Shown here piece after piece: positions 25,259 to 34,255 of a stretch of DNA of 64,000 bases. Within the stretch, counting starts at the first letter, position 1, and every line of letters begins with the position of its first letter. The notes under the pieces are model-generated. The model was not told the origin of the DNA, made no database searches, and saw only the letters and a program-made list of their open reading frames with translations. Source of the DNA: Laspinema olomoucense D3b (lineage in GTDB: Bacteria > Cyanobacteriota > Cyanobacteriia > Cyanobacteriales > Laspinemataceae); the NCBI RefSeq assembly GCF_025370785.1, contig NZ_JAMXFA010000026.1, positions 33,007-97,006 on the forward strand. Direction: 5' to 3'. The position numbers were made by a program, and so were the translations under genes.

Positions 25259-26107
25259 TTAAACTTCCATCCGGCGAAAAAATGGAATCAGTGCCTTTGT
25301 GACTTCTTCGGACCAATGTTCTTGGGGGTAATGTCCCGCTTCTGCCAATTTCACCAATTCAGCATTCTTAATAGAACCGGCAAAGCTTTCTCCTTGAGTT
25401 AGGGGCAACCAAGGATCCTGCACCCCCCACAAAATTAGAGTGGGTTTGTCCCACTGGGGAAACCCTTCAGCAATTTCTGCCATTGCCTGCTTCAGTTTGA
25501 GATTGCGGATTGTCCACATCAGCGATCGCCCTGCGGCAGAACTTTTCAGAAACGGGCGACGGTAGATATCCAAGTCTGCGTCAGAGATGGTATATTTGCT
25601 TCCCGCTTCCAGGGTGCGATCGACTAGCAAGGGGTCCTGGGTCATCATTTCCCCCATCAACGGCAACCCCAGTTGCTGCATCTTCCAAGGCAGTTGGGAA
25701 TCGGGAGTTACAGGGGCATTGAGCACCGCTAAGCGCAGGACTTTATCCGGATGTCTCAGGGCAAATTGTAACCCCACAGACCCTAAAAAGCCTTGGACCA
25801 CTAGATAGCAGCGATCGATGTCCAGAGTGGTCAGAAAATTATCTAAGGCAGCAACAAACGCATCGGGAGTATAAGCAAATTTGCTTTTTTCCGGTTTCCC
25901 CGATAACCCAAACCCAATCCAGTCCGGAGCAACTGAACGGAATCCCTCCTGTGCAAGTCCGGGCATTACTTCCGTCCAGCAAAAGCTTAGGGAGGGCATC
26001 CCATGCAGCAACACCACCGGGGGTTTGTCTGTTTCTTTTGCAGGCCGTTGCTCCAGATAATACCATTCCACGCCAGCGACTTCGACTCGCTTTTCTTCTA
26101 GTCCCAC
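25259..26107 (-). CDS. Alpha/beta hydrolase-fold protein with no visible nucleophile
   Basis: A 282-residue protein similar overall to haloalkane dehalogenase-like hydrolases: VVLLHGMPSLSFCW, then VAPDWIGFGLSGKPEKS, and a C-terminal His in LAEAGHYPQEHW. At the nucleophile elbow, where VQDWGG or GxSxG is expected, it reads VVQGFLGSVGL, so Gly replaces the Asp or Ser. I recall plant chloroplast and cyanobacterial homologues with the same VQGFL stretch, so this seems a conserved feature of a non-canonical subfamily rather than a mutation. The protein may bind rather than hydrolyse a ligand. It lies upstream of psbQ on the same strand; a link to photosystem II is possible but unproven. Confidence 0.82.
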   Translation of the reverse strand: MGLEEKRVEVAGVEWYYLEQRPAKETDKPPVVLLHGMPSLSFCWTEVMPGLAQEGFRSVAPDWIGFGLSGKPEKSKFAYTPDAFVAALDNFLTTLDIDRCYLVVQGFLGSVGLQFALRHPDKVLRLAVLNAPVTPDSQLPWKMQQLGLPLMGEMMTQDPLLVDRTLEAGSKYTISDADLDIYRRPFLKSSAAGRSLMWTIRNLKLKQAMAEIAEGFPQWDKPTLILWGVQDPWLPLTQGESFAGSIKNAELVKLAEAGHYPQEHWSEEVTKALIPFFRRMEV

Positions 26108-26248
26108 AATCCTATTTTCTCAACCTGAATGAATGTTATGAGTTTACTCCCCCAAGGACAAGGGAGCAAGGGTTCTGCCAAGTACAGAAAACAACCCGAC
26201 CCTGGGCTAGATGACCCGGTGATAGGTCTGAGTCCATTTCTATCGCCT

Positions 26249-26701
26249 TTAAGTCAGGTTCAATTCTTTTAAAGCCGGTAAAAAATTAGCATTTTCATGA
26301 CTAGACCGACTTAATTTAATTAACGCAAACCGCTCGATCGCTTCTAATTTAGCCCATTGTTCTAAAGTCAACGTAATTCCCAACTGTTGGGCTTTATCTT
26401 GCACCCCGTCCGGTATTTCTGCCTCATTCATCCAAGGGGGGTTGTCCTCCACAGTTAAATCTTTGGCCGATTCCCCAGTCCGGTCTAAAACTAACCCTTG
26501 CAAAAATCCCCGATACTGGGTAATTTCTTCGGGACTCTGACAAGGGTTTTGGATCAGCGCTTCTCGGTCCTCTTTGTTAAACTGATTCCAGTGATTCAGT
26601 TTGAGTTTAATGCCACAAGTATCTAATTTCAAGCGAACTTGCATGGGAATGCAATGGAGAGATTCAACAAAATCGGCTTCAAATTTAAAAAAACGAGTCA
26701 T
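26249..26701 (-). CDS. narM: Nitrate reductase associated protein NarM
   Basis: A 150-residue protein of the Nitr_red_assoc family, recognised by FKFEADFVESLHCIPMQVR, LDTCGIKLKLNHWNQF and PCQSPEEITQYRGFL. In Synechococcus NarM is required for active assimilatory ferredoxin-nitrate reductase (NarB), probably acting in its maturation. The protein is soluble. The narB and nir/nrt genes are not in the window, so here narM stands alone between the hydrolase/psbQ genes and petA. No NtcA box could be assigned upstream with confidence. Confidence 0.88.
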   Translation of the reverse strand: MTRFFKFEADFVESLHCIPMQVRLKLDTCGIKLKLNHWNQFNKEDREALIQNPCQSPEEITQYRGFLQGLVLDRTGESAKDLTVEDNPPWMNEAEIPDGVQDKAQQLGITLTLEQWAKLEAIERFALIKLSRSSHENANFLPALKELNLT

Positions 26702-27014
26702 AAGCCTTACCTTTTGGATCTTAGAGTAATTTGTTGGGTCTTATAAAATGTATAGCGTGTCTCAATAGAGGTTAGAAACCGGCTTTCTTCATAAAATCAC
26801 TGCCATTAGCAACAAATCTAGGTTAGAAACCCTATTTCTTGTCCCGGAATTTATCTATCTGAATTGTTTCAGCTTTTCTATGGATTGGGGATGGGTTTAA
26901 TCTAATACCAATTCCGGTTGTTAAAAGTCGATTTTCTCTTCAGCCCGCGCTTCTCGGGCTTTGTCCGTAGAGCCAGACCATGCATGGGTGCGGGTTTTTA
27001 TTACGGTTACCTCT
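26702..27014. other. Intergenic region with two copies of a dispersed repeat
   Basis: Lies between narM and petA (both leftward) and should hold the narM promoter. Two copies of GGTTAGAAACC followed by a TTTCTT-type tail start at 26770 and 26821. A small hairpin AGCCCG/CGGGCT occurs near 26943. No gene seen. Confidence 0.5.
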
Positions 27015-27044
27015 AAAAAAAGGGGGCATTTGCCCCCTTTTTTT
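27015..27044. terminator. Bidirectional rho-independent terminator after petA
   Basis: GGGGGC pairs with GCCCCC across a short loop, flanked by seven A on one side and seven T on the other. Read leftward from petA this gives a GC stem followed by a U7 tract, a textbook intrinsic terminator. Confidence 0.88.
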
Positions 27045-27064
27045 AAAGTAAGTTGCCACAGAAC

Positions 27065-28054
27065 TTAGAAGTTCATTTCGGCTGCTTGTACTTTTTCGAC
27101 CTGCTTTTTCTTGAGGACGAGCATAATTTGAGAGAGAGTAACGATCGCAAAGAAAGCCAGCAATCCTTTAATCCGACCAGAACTTTGCAGGACGATTTCT
27201 CCATCCACCTGACCAAAACCACCCACATTCGGATTATTAGTCAGCACTTGAGCCGCCGTCACTTCGTCCCCTTGCGAGACGATTAACTCAGGACCGGCGG
27301 GAATGCTATCAACCACGGTCGATCCATCGGCAGTTTGAATGGTGACTTCATAACCGCCGCCTTCAACTTTGGCAATTTGGGAAATAGTTCCAGCAGCCGA
27401 AGCATTGAAGACTGTATTATTGCTCTTATCCCCAGTTGGATACACCTGTCCGCGTCCCCGGTTACCCCCGACATGAACGGGGTATTTACCATAATGGATC
27501 TTTTTATCGGTTTCCGGATTGGGAGATAGGACTGGGAAGACAATTTCTTGATATTGTTCACCGGGTAAGGGGCCAACAATCAACACATTATCCTCACCTT
27601 CGCGATAGGGTTGGAAGTAAAGACCCCCGATTTTTTCCTGCATTTCTTCAGGAATGCGATCGGCAGGTGCAATTTTGAACCCTTCGGGCAACATGATCAC
27701 AGCGCCGACATTCAGCGGTCCGCGATCGCCACCGCCGACCACTTGTTGCACACTCGTGTCATAAGGAATTTTCACCACGGCTTCAAACACCGTATCCGGG
27801 AGCACTGCTTGAGGCAATTCCACCTGGGTGGGTTTCTCGGCGAGATGGCAGTTGGCGCAAACGATCCGACCCGTTGCTTCGCGGGGGGTTTCTGGAGCGG
27901 TTTGTTGCGCCCAAAAGGGATAGGCGGCTGCTGACTGGGGCACGGCGATGTCAGAAGCTAGGAAAAGGGCGAGAGTTGCCACAGCCAACAGCACGCCTTT
28001 GGCTAAAGTGCGTCCACTCTGCCGCAGGATCCGCGACAAGGAAGTATGTTTCAT
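27065..28054 (-). CDS. petA: Cytochrome f of the cytochrome b6f complex
   Basis: A 329-residue cytochrome f precursor. A Sec signal peptide ends at SAAA, so the mature chain starts YPFWAQQ with Tyr45 as axial haem ligand. The haem c site CANCH (66-70) follows. A lumenal beta-sheet domain leads to a C-terminal anchor ([17 protein letters not shown]) and a Lys-rich stromal tail. It carries electrons from the Rieske protein to plastocyanin or cytochrome c6. The start [10 protein letters not shown] is chosen because it gives a normal signal peptide; longer frames upstream run into petC. The gene follows petC by 86 bp in the conserved petC-petA operon. Confidence 0.97.
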   Translation of the reverse strand: MKHTSLSRILRQSGRTLAKGVLLAVATLALFLASDIAVPQSAAAYPFWAQQTAPETPREATGRIVCANCHLAEKPTQVELPQAVLPDTVFEAVVKIPYDTSVQQVVGGGDRGPLNVGAVIMLPEGFKIAPADRIPEEMQEKIGGLYFQPYREGEDNVLIVGPLPGEQYQEIVFPVLSPNPETDKKIHYGKYPVHVGGNRGRGQVYPTGDKSNNTVFNASAAGTISQIAKVEGGGYEVTIQTADGSTVVDSIPAGPELIVSQGDEVTAAQVLTNNPNVGGFGQVDGEIVLQSSGRIKGLLAFFAIVTLSQIMLVLKKKQVEKVQAAEMNF

Positions 28055-28140
28055 CGGGAAAGAGAAGAGGTAAGCTAAACAGTCAAACAATGAGAAATTG
28101 AAATATATTGCATTCAGCGGCTTTTGGTGGGCCAAAGCGC

Positions 28141-28680
28141 TTATGACCACCAGGGGTTTTCCCCGGTGCGGAAGTCCGTTTCGGTCCAAGGCGTAAAGAC
28201 GACTTTATCATCGACCTCGGTGGCATGAGCCAAGGCCAGAGACAGAGGCGCAGGGCCGCGAACCACTTTACCCTCACTGTTGTACTGGGAACCGTGGCAG
28301 GGACACATAAATTTGTTTTCGCTGGCGTTCCAGGGTACGACGCAGCCGAGGTGAGTGCAAACGGCGTTGATACCGTATTCGGTCAGGGTCTTGTCTTGAT
28401 CGACCACGAGGTAGGTGGGGTCACCTTTGAGACCTTGTGCCAAAACGCGATCGCCCGCATTGTGGCTCCCTAAAAACTGGCTAACGCTGACGTCATTGCC
28501 CAGGGCATCTTTAGCGGTAACGCCACCCCCTGCCGCACCACTGGAGGGCGGGATAAAATACTTGACCACCGGATACAAGGCTCCCAGTGCCGTCCCCGTG
28601 ACTGCACCGAAAGTCAGTAAGTTCATAAATTGGCGACGCCCCATGCTGGGGACGTCAGGATTTCCAGAAGCTTGAGCCAT
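28141..28680 (-). CDS. petC: Rieske iron-sulfur protein of the b6f complex
   Basis: A 179-residue Rieske protein. An N-terminal twin-arginine type anchor ([14 protein letters not shown], 14-27) stays uncleaved as the membrane helix, followed by a Gly-rich hinge (48-53). The 2Fe-2S site is formed by CTHLGC (108-113) and CPCHGS (126-131). It takes electrons from plastoquinol and passes them to cytochrome f. It is the first gene of petC-petA. Insertion of this type of protein depends on the Tat translocon, whose tatC gene lies about 3 kb away. Two leftward genes and one divergent gene share the 261-bp upstream region. Confidence 0.97.
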   Translation of the reverse strand: MAQASGNPDVPSMGRRQFMNLLTFGAVTGTALGALYPVVKYFIPPSSGAAGGGVTAKDALGNDVSVSQFLGSHNAGDRVLAQGLKGDPTYLVVDQDKTLTEYGINAVCTHLGCVVPWNASENKFMCPCHGSQYNSEGKVVRGPAPLSLALAHATEVDDKVVFTPWTETDFRTGENPWWS

Positions 28681-28941
28681 GACCTATCTTGCTACGTCTG
28701 TGTTAAGTTGTATGTCTTAGCCTCTCATCTAAGGGCTAAAATTGGTGAACCCTAGTTTAAACAATTCCTCATATCGAGTCTGTCACTACCGGGTAAAGGC
28801 AGGGACAATCCCCAGGGAAATGCTGATCTCCAGCCTTTCTCAACAGATTATTACATTCTTTGACACTTCGATCGCATTTTTGCATTTCGCTGTCAATTTT
28901 TGTAACAAACTGTAAAGATTCAGATTTTACGGACTCTCTCT

Positions 28942-29259
28942 ATGACCGGACAGGACTTACACCAGCTCTTGCTTTCTAAGTGGGGCCGCTCTTACGATAT
29001 CCAAATGCGGCGCACTCAGGGGAAAATTTTCCTGCTGATTATGTGGAAATACCTCGAACAAGCCTCGTTCCCTATGAATGAGTCGGAATATCTGGCTCAT
29101 TTGGATGTAGTTGCCAGTTATCTCAATGCCTGGGGTGGCATTGAACAGGTGCAGCTTTACCTGGCAACCACCCGCGAACGTCCCCGCTTAGGCAAGGCGG
29201 TGAGCATTCCGATTGATTTGGGCGATCGCGCTTCCGAATGGATGCTCGAAAATTTCTAA
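28942..29259 (+). CDS. DUF3067 family protein
   Basis: A 105-residue soluble protein of the DUF3067 family, conserved in cyanobacteria and plastid-bearing organisms. Typical stretches are MTGQDLHQLLLSKWGRSYD, GKIFLLIMWKYLEQ and RERPRLGKAVSIPIDLG. Its function is not known. It is transcribed divergently from petC, an arrangement seen in other cyanobacteria, which hints at a role in b6f biogenesis or electron transport, but only by association. The upstream region carries TTGACA at 28860 and AT-rich DNA without a well-spaced -10 box. Confidence 0.88.
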   Translation: MTGQDLHQLLLSKWGRSYDIQMRRTQGKIFLLIMWKYLEQASFPMNESEYLAHLDVVASYLNAWGGIEQVQLYLATTRERPRLGKAVSIPIDLGDRASEWMLENF

Positions 29260-29507
29260 ATTGCCCATTGTCTTGAGCGCTTTCCTCACCTTCACTGAGG
29301 CGATCGCTAGACTCATTCCTGACCCTTTAACCAATTGACAACTTGCAATATTCCGAACAAAAGTAGAGAGGGGGAACCTCTAGTCCACAGGGATCAGCGG
29401 CTTACCCATGATGAATTTAACCTGATGATTCTATATTGAGTTAAGCAACAAGGGTATAACGTCACATTCAGCGGACAAAAATAACAAGGTTAAAAGAGCA
29501 AATCACC

Positions 29508-30695
29508 TCAAGCGCTGAGCGAATGATAATCATCAATTTGATGGGAAAGCCCCGGTAGTTTTGGGAGGGTTACGGTAAAAGTTGTCCCCTCTCCCACGGT
29601 ACTTTCTACCCAAATTTTACCCCCGAGTAAATCCACCGATCGCTTAACAATTGCCAATCCCAACCCACTCCCCGCATTAGCGGCCACATTTTTCGCCCGA
29701 TGAAACAGGGTAAACAAATTCGCCCGATCTTCCTGTGGAATCCCGATTCCCCGGTCCTTGATTCTAAAAATGATTTCCCCTTCATTAAAGGTAAAATCAC
29801 AATAAATCGAACTCCCCTGGGGAGAATACTTCACCGCATTCACCAGCAAATTCAAAATAATTTGTCGGAGTAAGGTGGGATCAGTCATCAGGGGTTCAGA
29901 ATTGCCGGTAGTGGTCAAAATCATGCGATGAGTCACATCCGTTAATTTTTCCACATCCTGCCATACATCTTCGCAGAAACTAGCAAAATAAACCGGAACC
30001 GATTGAATATGTAATCCGCCGCACTCCGCCTTACCTAACGTCAGGAATCCTTCGATAATATTGCTAGTATGTTTAACGGTTTCATCAATTTTTTGAAAAT
30101 ACTTGAGGCGTTGCTCGGGTGTCATTTTTTGACTGTGGAGTTTGAGCAAATCATTCGCTGCAGCAATCACCGTTAAAGAACCGCGTAATTCATGAGATAG
30201 CATCGACACAAAGTTGGGCGTGATGGGAGTTCGTAAATTTTCGGGTTCCGAATCCGCCGGAGAACTTACGCGATCGCTCAGCGGCTCCTCCATGGGTTCA
30301 ACAATCCCCTGATAGCCAATTATCTGACCTGTGCGATCGCGCATAATCCGAATCGTATCTCGCACCCAGGCAATACTCCCATCTTGACGATAGACCCGAG
30401 ATTCAAAATTTTCCACCTCTTGCTGAGTGCGTAACACTTGCATTAATTGTTCATACCGTCTCTGTTCCACATACAGTTGATTCCCCATATTTTTGACCCT
30501 CACCATCAGTTCAGCCCCCGACTCATAGCCATAGATGCGAGCTAAAGTTCGATTAGCCCTTAAATAGCTGCCCGTCGGAGTGATCTGAAAAATTCCCACC
30601 GTAGCATTATCCAAAAAACCGGAATACTTGAGAACCATTGGCTGGAGATTGGAACATTGAACATCGGGCAAGTCGAACGCAAGAATTTTCATCAT
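29508..30695 (-). CDS. PAS-domain sensor histidine kinase
   Basis: A 395-residue cytoplasmic kinase. A PAS domain (about 20-150, IFQITPTGSYLRANRTLARI and on) is followed by a HisKA domain with the phosphoacceptor His in MLSHELRGSLTVI, then a HATPase domain with N box NLLVNAVKYSPQG, G1 DRGIGI and G2 GSGLGLAIVKR. The frame is open 57 bases further to a TTG at 30752. The ATG pair at 30690-30695 is preferred, because no ribosome-binding site supports the TTG, although the ATG lacks a clear one too. There is no adjacent response regulator, so it is an orphan kinase. Confidence 0.9.
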   Translation of the reverse strand: MMKILAFDLPDVQCSNLQPMVLKYSGFLDNATVGIFQITPTGSYLRANRTLARIYGYESGAELMVRVKNMGNQLYVEQRRYEQLMQVLRTQQEVENFESRVYRQDGSIAWVRDTIRIMRDRTGQIIGYQGIVEPMEEPLSDRVSSPADSEPENLRTPITPNFVSMLSHELRGSLTVIAAANDLLKLHSQKMTPEQRLKYFQKIDETVKHTSNIIEGFLTLGKAECGGLHIQSVPVYFASFCEDVWQDVEKLTDVTHRMILTTTGNSEPLMTDPTLLRQIILNLLVNAVKYSPQGSSIYCDFTFNEGEIIFRIKDRGIGIPQEDRANLFTLFHRAKNVAANAGSGLGLAIVKRSVDLLGGKIWVESTVGEGTTFTVTLPKLPGLSHQIDDYHSLSA

Positions 30696-31485
30696 GATAG
30701 GTGAAAGCTTTGGTATAAAACGATACGCAGCTCTATTTTTAGGTGTCGCCAATCAATCGTCGATCACCACCTGAATTAAAACCGAAGGAGATGGTTAGCA
30801 TCCGTGCTGAGTGGGTTTCCATCCGGATGGGTGTATTATATGGGCCAACGGATATTTAACAACGTATTCAGCATTACAAAGTCGTGAGTTAATCATCAAA
30901 AAAATTGATGGGAATCACACTTGTTCCGTCAACTTCCGGAAATCATAAATCGCACCGAGGGGTTTCATGACTAGGTTAACATTATTTGGGTACGGTCATA
31001 ACTCACAAGCGCCACATTTGGCAAGCACTTGAACCGATTACACAGAGCGTTCACTTTATCCGTGCCATCCGGTTAACAACCAGAATCCTGATAGAGAAAG
31101 GGTTAGCAAATTTAAAGTCTCGAATTTAAAATCTCAAATTTAAATTTGCTGCTACGAGAGGAACACCATAGGGTACACTGATCTTGCCTGGGCACTTTAT
31201 CCAATCCCGCCTAGCAGCCAGAATCCTGCCCTAGAAAGAGTTTAAAAATCTCCACGGTAAACTCTCAACTCTACAATTTTACCCCAGATTGAGCCTAGAC
31301 GGGGGATATATTATTTGGGTCTGGCACTCGCTCAAGGAGCGCTTGGAGGGGGAGAATCCTGACTTATAAAGGGTCTGTAACCCTAACGGCTAAACTCTAA
31401 AATTGTATGACAGATCGCACAAGGGCGATCGCCTCCAGGACCCCTCTGCCCATCGGCGATCGCCCTACGACTGAACCAAAACCGC
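30696..31485. repeat. Gene-free region with three degenerate ~135-bp repeats
   Basis: No gene is visible. Three imperfect units occur from about 31051 to 31410. Each contains an AGAATCCTG core (31082, 31220, 31353), preceded by a CACTTTATCC- or CACTCGCTC-like stretch. Each core is followed by a GAAAG or AAAGG run. Units two and three also share TAAACTCT further on. The spacings are 138 and 133 bp. The first unit also holds a 12-bp inverted repeat AGCAAATTTAAA / TTTAAATTTGCT (31105-31116, 31139-31150). The array seems old and decayed. Confidence 0.5.
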
Positions 31486-32292
31486 TTATTTTCCCATTGC
31501 CTTCACCAATCCCACTCCCCCAAAATATAGAGTCAGGACTGCACCAGCAAATAAACTTTGGGTCAGCGGATCAGTAGAGGGGGTTAAAATCGCCCCTAAA
31601 ATTGCAGCACCCACCACCACATAGCGCCAACCCGCCAGCATTTTTGTAGAGGAGACGATTCCCAGCACACCCAGCAGCGCCTGGATCACCGGGATCTGAA
31701 ACGCTAATCCCGTGCTAAATAATAGCAGCAGCACAAACTCAAAATAGCGATCAATCGACCACATTTGTTCGACTACCCCTGCTCCATAGCTAACGAAGAA
31801 ATTTAGGGCAGCAGGAATCAAAGCAATATAGGCAAAAACGAGACCGACACCAAACAGCAAAGTTGATCCCAGAACAATCGGACCAATAATCCGACGTTCC
31901 CGCAGGGACAGTCCCGGGAGGACAAACTGGATAATTTGGTAGAGCACAAATGGACTGGCAACGACCAATCCGCTATAACCAGCAACCTTGACGGAGACAA
32001 AGAAAAATTCTCCCGGTGCCAGTTGTAAAAATTTGGCTCCTTGTGCTGGGACCTCTAATAAGTGAACAATCGGTTTGACAAAAATGAAGCACCCAACCAT
32101 CCCGGATACTACCCCAATCAGGGAATAGAAGATTCGCATCCGCAGTTCTTCGAGGTGATCGAAGATAGACATCTCCACCTCATCCGGGAAGTGGTTGAGA
32201 GGGTCATCCTCAGTGGGTTCAGGGTCACCGGGGTTATAAAGTTGGGGGGGGTCTTGCTGGGTCACGGTCTCCAGGTCTGAACTTGGGGTCAT
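31486..32292 (-). CDS. tatC: Sec-independent protein translocase TatC
   Basis: A 268-residue polytopic membrane protein with six predicted helices, the receptor of the twin-arginine translocase. The N-terminal family signature [16 protein letters not shown], the segment [19 protein letters not shown] and the C-terminal [16 protein letters not shown] identify it. The first 40 residues are a charged, Pro-rich extension. TatC recognises the twin-arginine signal of folded substrates such as the Rieske protein encoded in this region. It is a single gene, with no tatA/B nearby in the window. Upstream is an 800-bp gene-free region, so it has its own promoter. Confidence 0.95.
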   Translation of the reverse strand: MTPSSDLETVTQQDPPQLYNPGDPEPTEDDPLNHFPDEVEMSIFDHLEELRMRIFYSLIGVVSGMVGCFIFVKPIVHLLEVPAQGAKFLQLAPGEFFFVSVKVAGYSGLVVASPFVLYQIIQFVLPGLSLRERRIIGPIVLGSTLLFGVGLVFAYIALIPAALNFFVSYGAGVVEQMWSIDRYFEFVLLLLFSTGLAFQIPVIQALLGVLGIVSSTKMLAGWRYVVVGAAILGAILTPSTDPLTQSLFAGAVLTLYFGGVGLVKAMGK

Positions 32293-33143
32293 GAGTCAGT
32301 TGCGAGAGAGGTTTCGTTTTCTATTTTAGAGGGAAGCGTCCGGTGGTCGGCATCTTTTCCCCACAGAGATCCCCCAACCCGCTCAAATCCCCGCTCGTTA
32401 GCAGGGGGCGAATGCCATAGACTTTGTTCCCAATGGATGAGACACTCAGAACCCTCAGAAGGATTGCATCAGCGATCGCCCCAGGGTCAAACAACGGGGT
32501 TTGAGAAATCCCGTCCCCGAGTTTTCGATGGAGGGTCTAGTCACAAATCCAGCTCATCTGGAGAGAGGCTGCTAGGTATGATTCGTGAGAATCTACCGCG
32601 ACCTTGCGGTCTGTAATCCCAACCTCAAAGCCTTAATTTGTATAGAGTATAAGTTGATTTTAAAGACATGGTATATTAAAGAGCCGGATCAGCCCAGGTT
32701 TCAAACAATTTAATAGGATTTGTGGGGTTCAGGGTAGGGCGATCGCCCTCGGAAAAACCCCGGCTTCTCACCCTACATTCAGTGCAAAAGAACATCTATT
32801 TTTCCCAGAAAATGGGGGTTTTAACCCTATACTGACGGCCTAAGCATTTCGCCGATTAATTTTATCTCACCAGCACAAAATAGAGCGCCCCCTGGAGAAT
32901 GAATTTCCATCCCCCATTCAGAATCTTTTTACCCCGAGAAGACGTCATAGGAAAAACAGGACCCTTCTTTTATGAATTTGCACTCTTGTGTTTCATCTAT
33001 ATCTATTCGGGAACCGCGTCAGGGGTTGTTGATTAACACCGGGAGCGATCGCCCAAGTGGAATGGGGGGACTTCAAGAATGGCCTTGTCATAATTAAAGA
33101 AGGATTAATGATAGACGTATAATAATGATTGGAGATCTTTGCT
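32293..33143. other. Divergent intergenic region, about 850 bp
   Basis: Lies between leftward tatC and the rightward COP23 gene. It contains an AT-rich part at 32635-32720 and an interval rich in CCCC/GGGG runs, with a HIP1 site at 32738. I looked for tRNA, 6S-like or riboswitch features and saw nothing convincing. GGAG at 33131-33134 is the ribosome-binding site of the COP23 gene. Confidence 0.4.
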
Positions 33144-33929
33144 ATGTTTCACCCCAAATATAAATCGCCCGTAGCGAGTCCCCTTGCAGCAATCCGAGGG
33201 GTCAGTGCATCCCTGGGATTAACCTTGCTGCTGGGTACAAGTGGTACAGTCTTAGCCCAGGAGTTGCCGACCCCGAATAACGTGCGAGTTCCACCCAATT
33301 CGCCAACAGAAACAGGGGATTCCAATCAGGGAGATACCCCCACAGCCAATAATGCCCGGTTTACTTGTCAAGTCGTGGATGGACAGTACACCGTAATGTA
33401 CTCCCCTCAAAGTCAACCCGGGCAGGTTTATGAGTGGGCCAAACCCAGTACCTTGGGCGGGGGTTGGACCGAAGACCGACGCTGTAACGAAATTGCCCGT
33501 CGCTTAGAGTTTTACCGGGAAGACGGGATGCAAGAACTGGCGATCGGGACAGAAAATGGGTATGACACCATCTGCGTGACCACCGAGAAAAATCCGACCT
33601 GTCAGATAGTCCTGACCGTCCCCCCGGGAGAGAACCCCCAACTAATTCGCGATCGCGTCTTTGAAAACTTGACCGTTGCCGATAGCGGTCGTGAAACCGA
33701 AGCCGTGAATGCCATAGTGGATAACGGCCAAGGGGGCAACCTATTGCAGACCCTAGAAGATGTTTTCGGGATGCCCATTCCCGGCAGCGGCACCCCAACT
33801 CAAGTCCAGCCCGGAAATATTGATTTACGGCCTTTCTTAGACCCAATGGATGGGGGGACAGGGGTGCAACTTAGAGAAAACAGCAGCAACGGATCCAGCC
33901 ATCAGCTCAACCCTGAGAATTTTCGCTAA
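33144..33929 (+). CDS. COP23-domain exported protein
   Basis: A 261-residue protein with a signal peptide (LGLTLLLGTSGTVLAQ, cleavage after VLA), a Thr/Pro/Asn-rich linker and a COP23 domain: FTCQVVDGQYTVMYSPQS, then DRRCNEIARRLEFYREDG, YDTICVTTEKNPTCQIVLTV. Four spaced Cys residues suggest disulfide bonds. COP23 was first described as a circadian-oscillating membrane-associated protein in a unicellular cyanobacterium; its function is unknown. The ATG at 33144 is preferred over an in-frame TTG 15 bases upstream because GGAG lies nine bases before it. A G-rich minisatellite begins four bases after the stop. Confidence 0.87.
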   Translation: MFHPKYKSPVASPLAAIRGVSASLGLTLLLGTSGTVLAQELPTPNNVRVPPNSPTETGDSNQGDTPTANNARFTCQVVDGQYTVMYSPQSQPGQVYEWAKPSTLGGGWTEDRRCNEIARRLEFYREDGMQELAIGTENGYDTICVTTEKNPTCQIVLTVPPGENPQLIRDRVFENLTVADSGRETEAVNAIVDNGQGGNLLQTLEDVFGMPIPGSGTPTQVQPGNIDLRPFLDPMDGGTGVQLRENSSNGSSHQLNPENFR

Positions 33930-33933
33930 AACT

Positions 33934-34068
33934 GGGAGATGGGGAGGATACGGGAGATGGGGAGGATGGGGAGGATACGGGAGATGGGGAGGATGGGGAG
34001 GATACGGGAGATGGGGAGGATGGGGAGGATGGGGAGGATGGGGAGGATGGGGAGGATGGGGAGGAGGA
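33934..34068 (+). repeat. G-rich purine minisatellite after the COP23 gene
   Basis: About 135 bases built from two short units, GGGGAGGATACGGGAGAT and GGGGAGGAT, repeated many times. It has long purine runs and many G4 tracts, so quadruplex or triplex formation is plausible. Apparent Gly-Trp-rich and Pro-Ser-rich frames in it are repeat translations, not genes. Confidence 0.88.
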
Positions 34069-34153
34069 ATTAAGAACGATAGTTTGTAGTAACGATTTGC
34101 TGTCGTTATCGCCCATCTCCTCAATCTCCCCAATCTTCATCCCAGGGGCCAGA

Positions 34154-34227
34154 TAGAAACCCGGTGGTCTTCCCGATACTGTTCCCTCATCCTAGAAACC
34201 CGACATCCTAGAAACCCGGTTTCTTGT
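34154..34227. repeat. Three copies of the TAGAAACCC dispersed repeat
   Basis: TAGAAACCCGGT at 34154, TAGAAACCCG at 34193 and TAGAAACCCGGTTTCTTGTC at 34208-34227. The full form is nearly palindromic (GAAACC-C-GGTTTC). Related copies stand upstream of narM and near 62610. It lies between the G-rich repeat and the LCP gene end. Confidence 0.6.
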
Positions 34228-34255
34228 CCCCTGGATTTAATGATGAACCCCAACC

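Noticed and set aside
28860..28920. Sigma-70 promoter of the DUF3067 gene
   Set aside because: A TTGACA hexamer is present but no acceptable -10 box lies 16-18 bases downstream, so I did not list it.
31051..31410. CRISPR array
   Set aside because: The repeats are degenerate, ~135 bp apart, only three, and there are no cas genes.
32540..32680. Possible structured RNA (GACC-TTGC-GGTC hairpin)
   Set aside because: Only a 4-bp stem is clear; no consensus of a known riboswitch or small RNA could be matched.
33361..33846. 161-codon frame antisense to the COP23 gene
   Set aside because: Arg/Gly/Ser-rich shadow of a well-supported gene with signal peptide and COP23 motifs on the plus strand.
33850..34089. 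Gly/Trp/Arg-rich frame (GGWGGYGRW repeats)
   Set aside because: It is just the translation of the G-rich minisatellite and overlaps the end of the COP23 gene.
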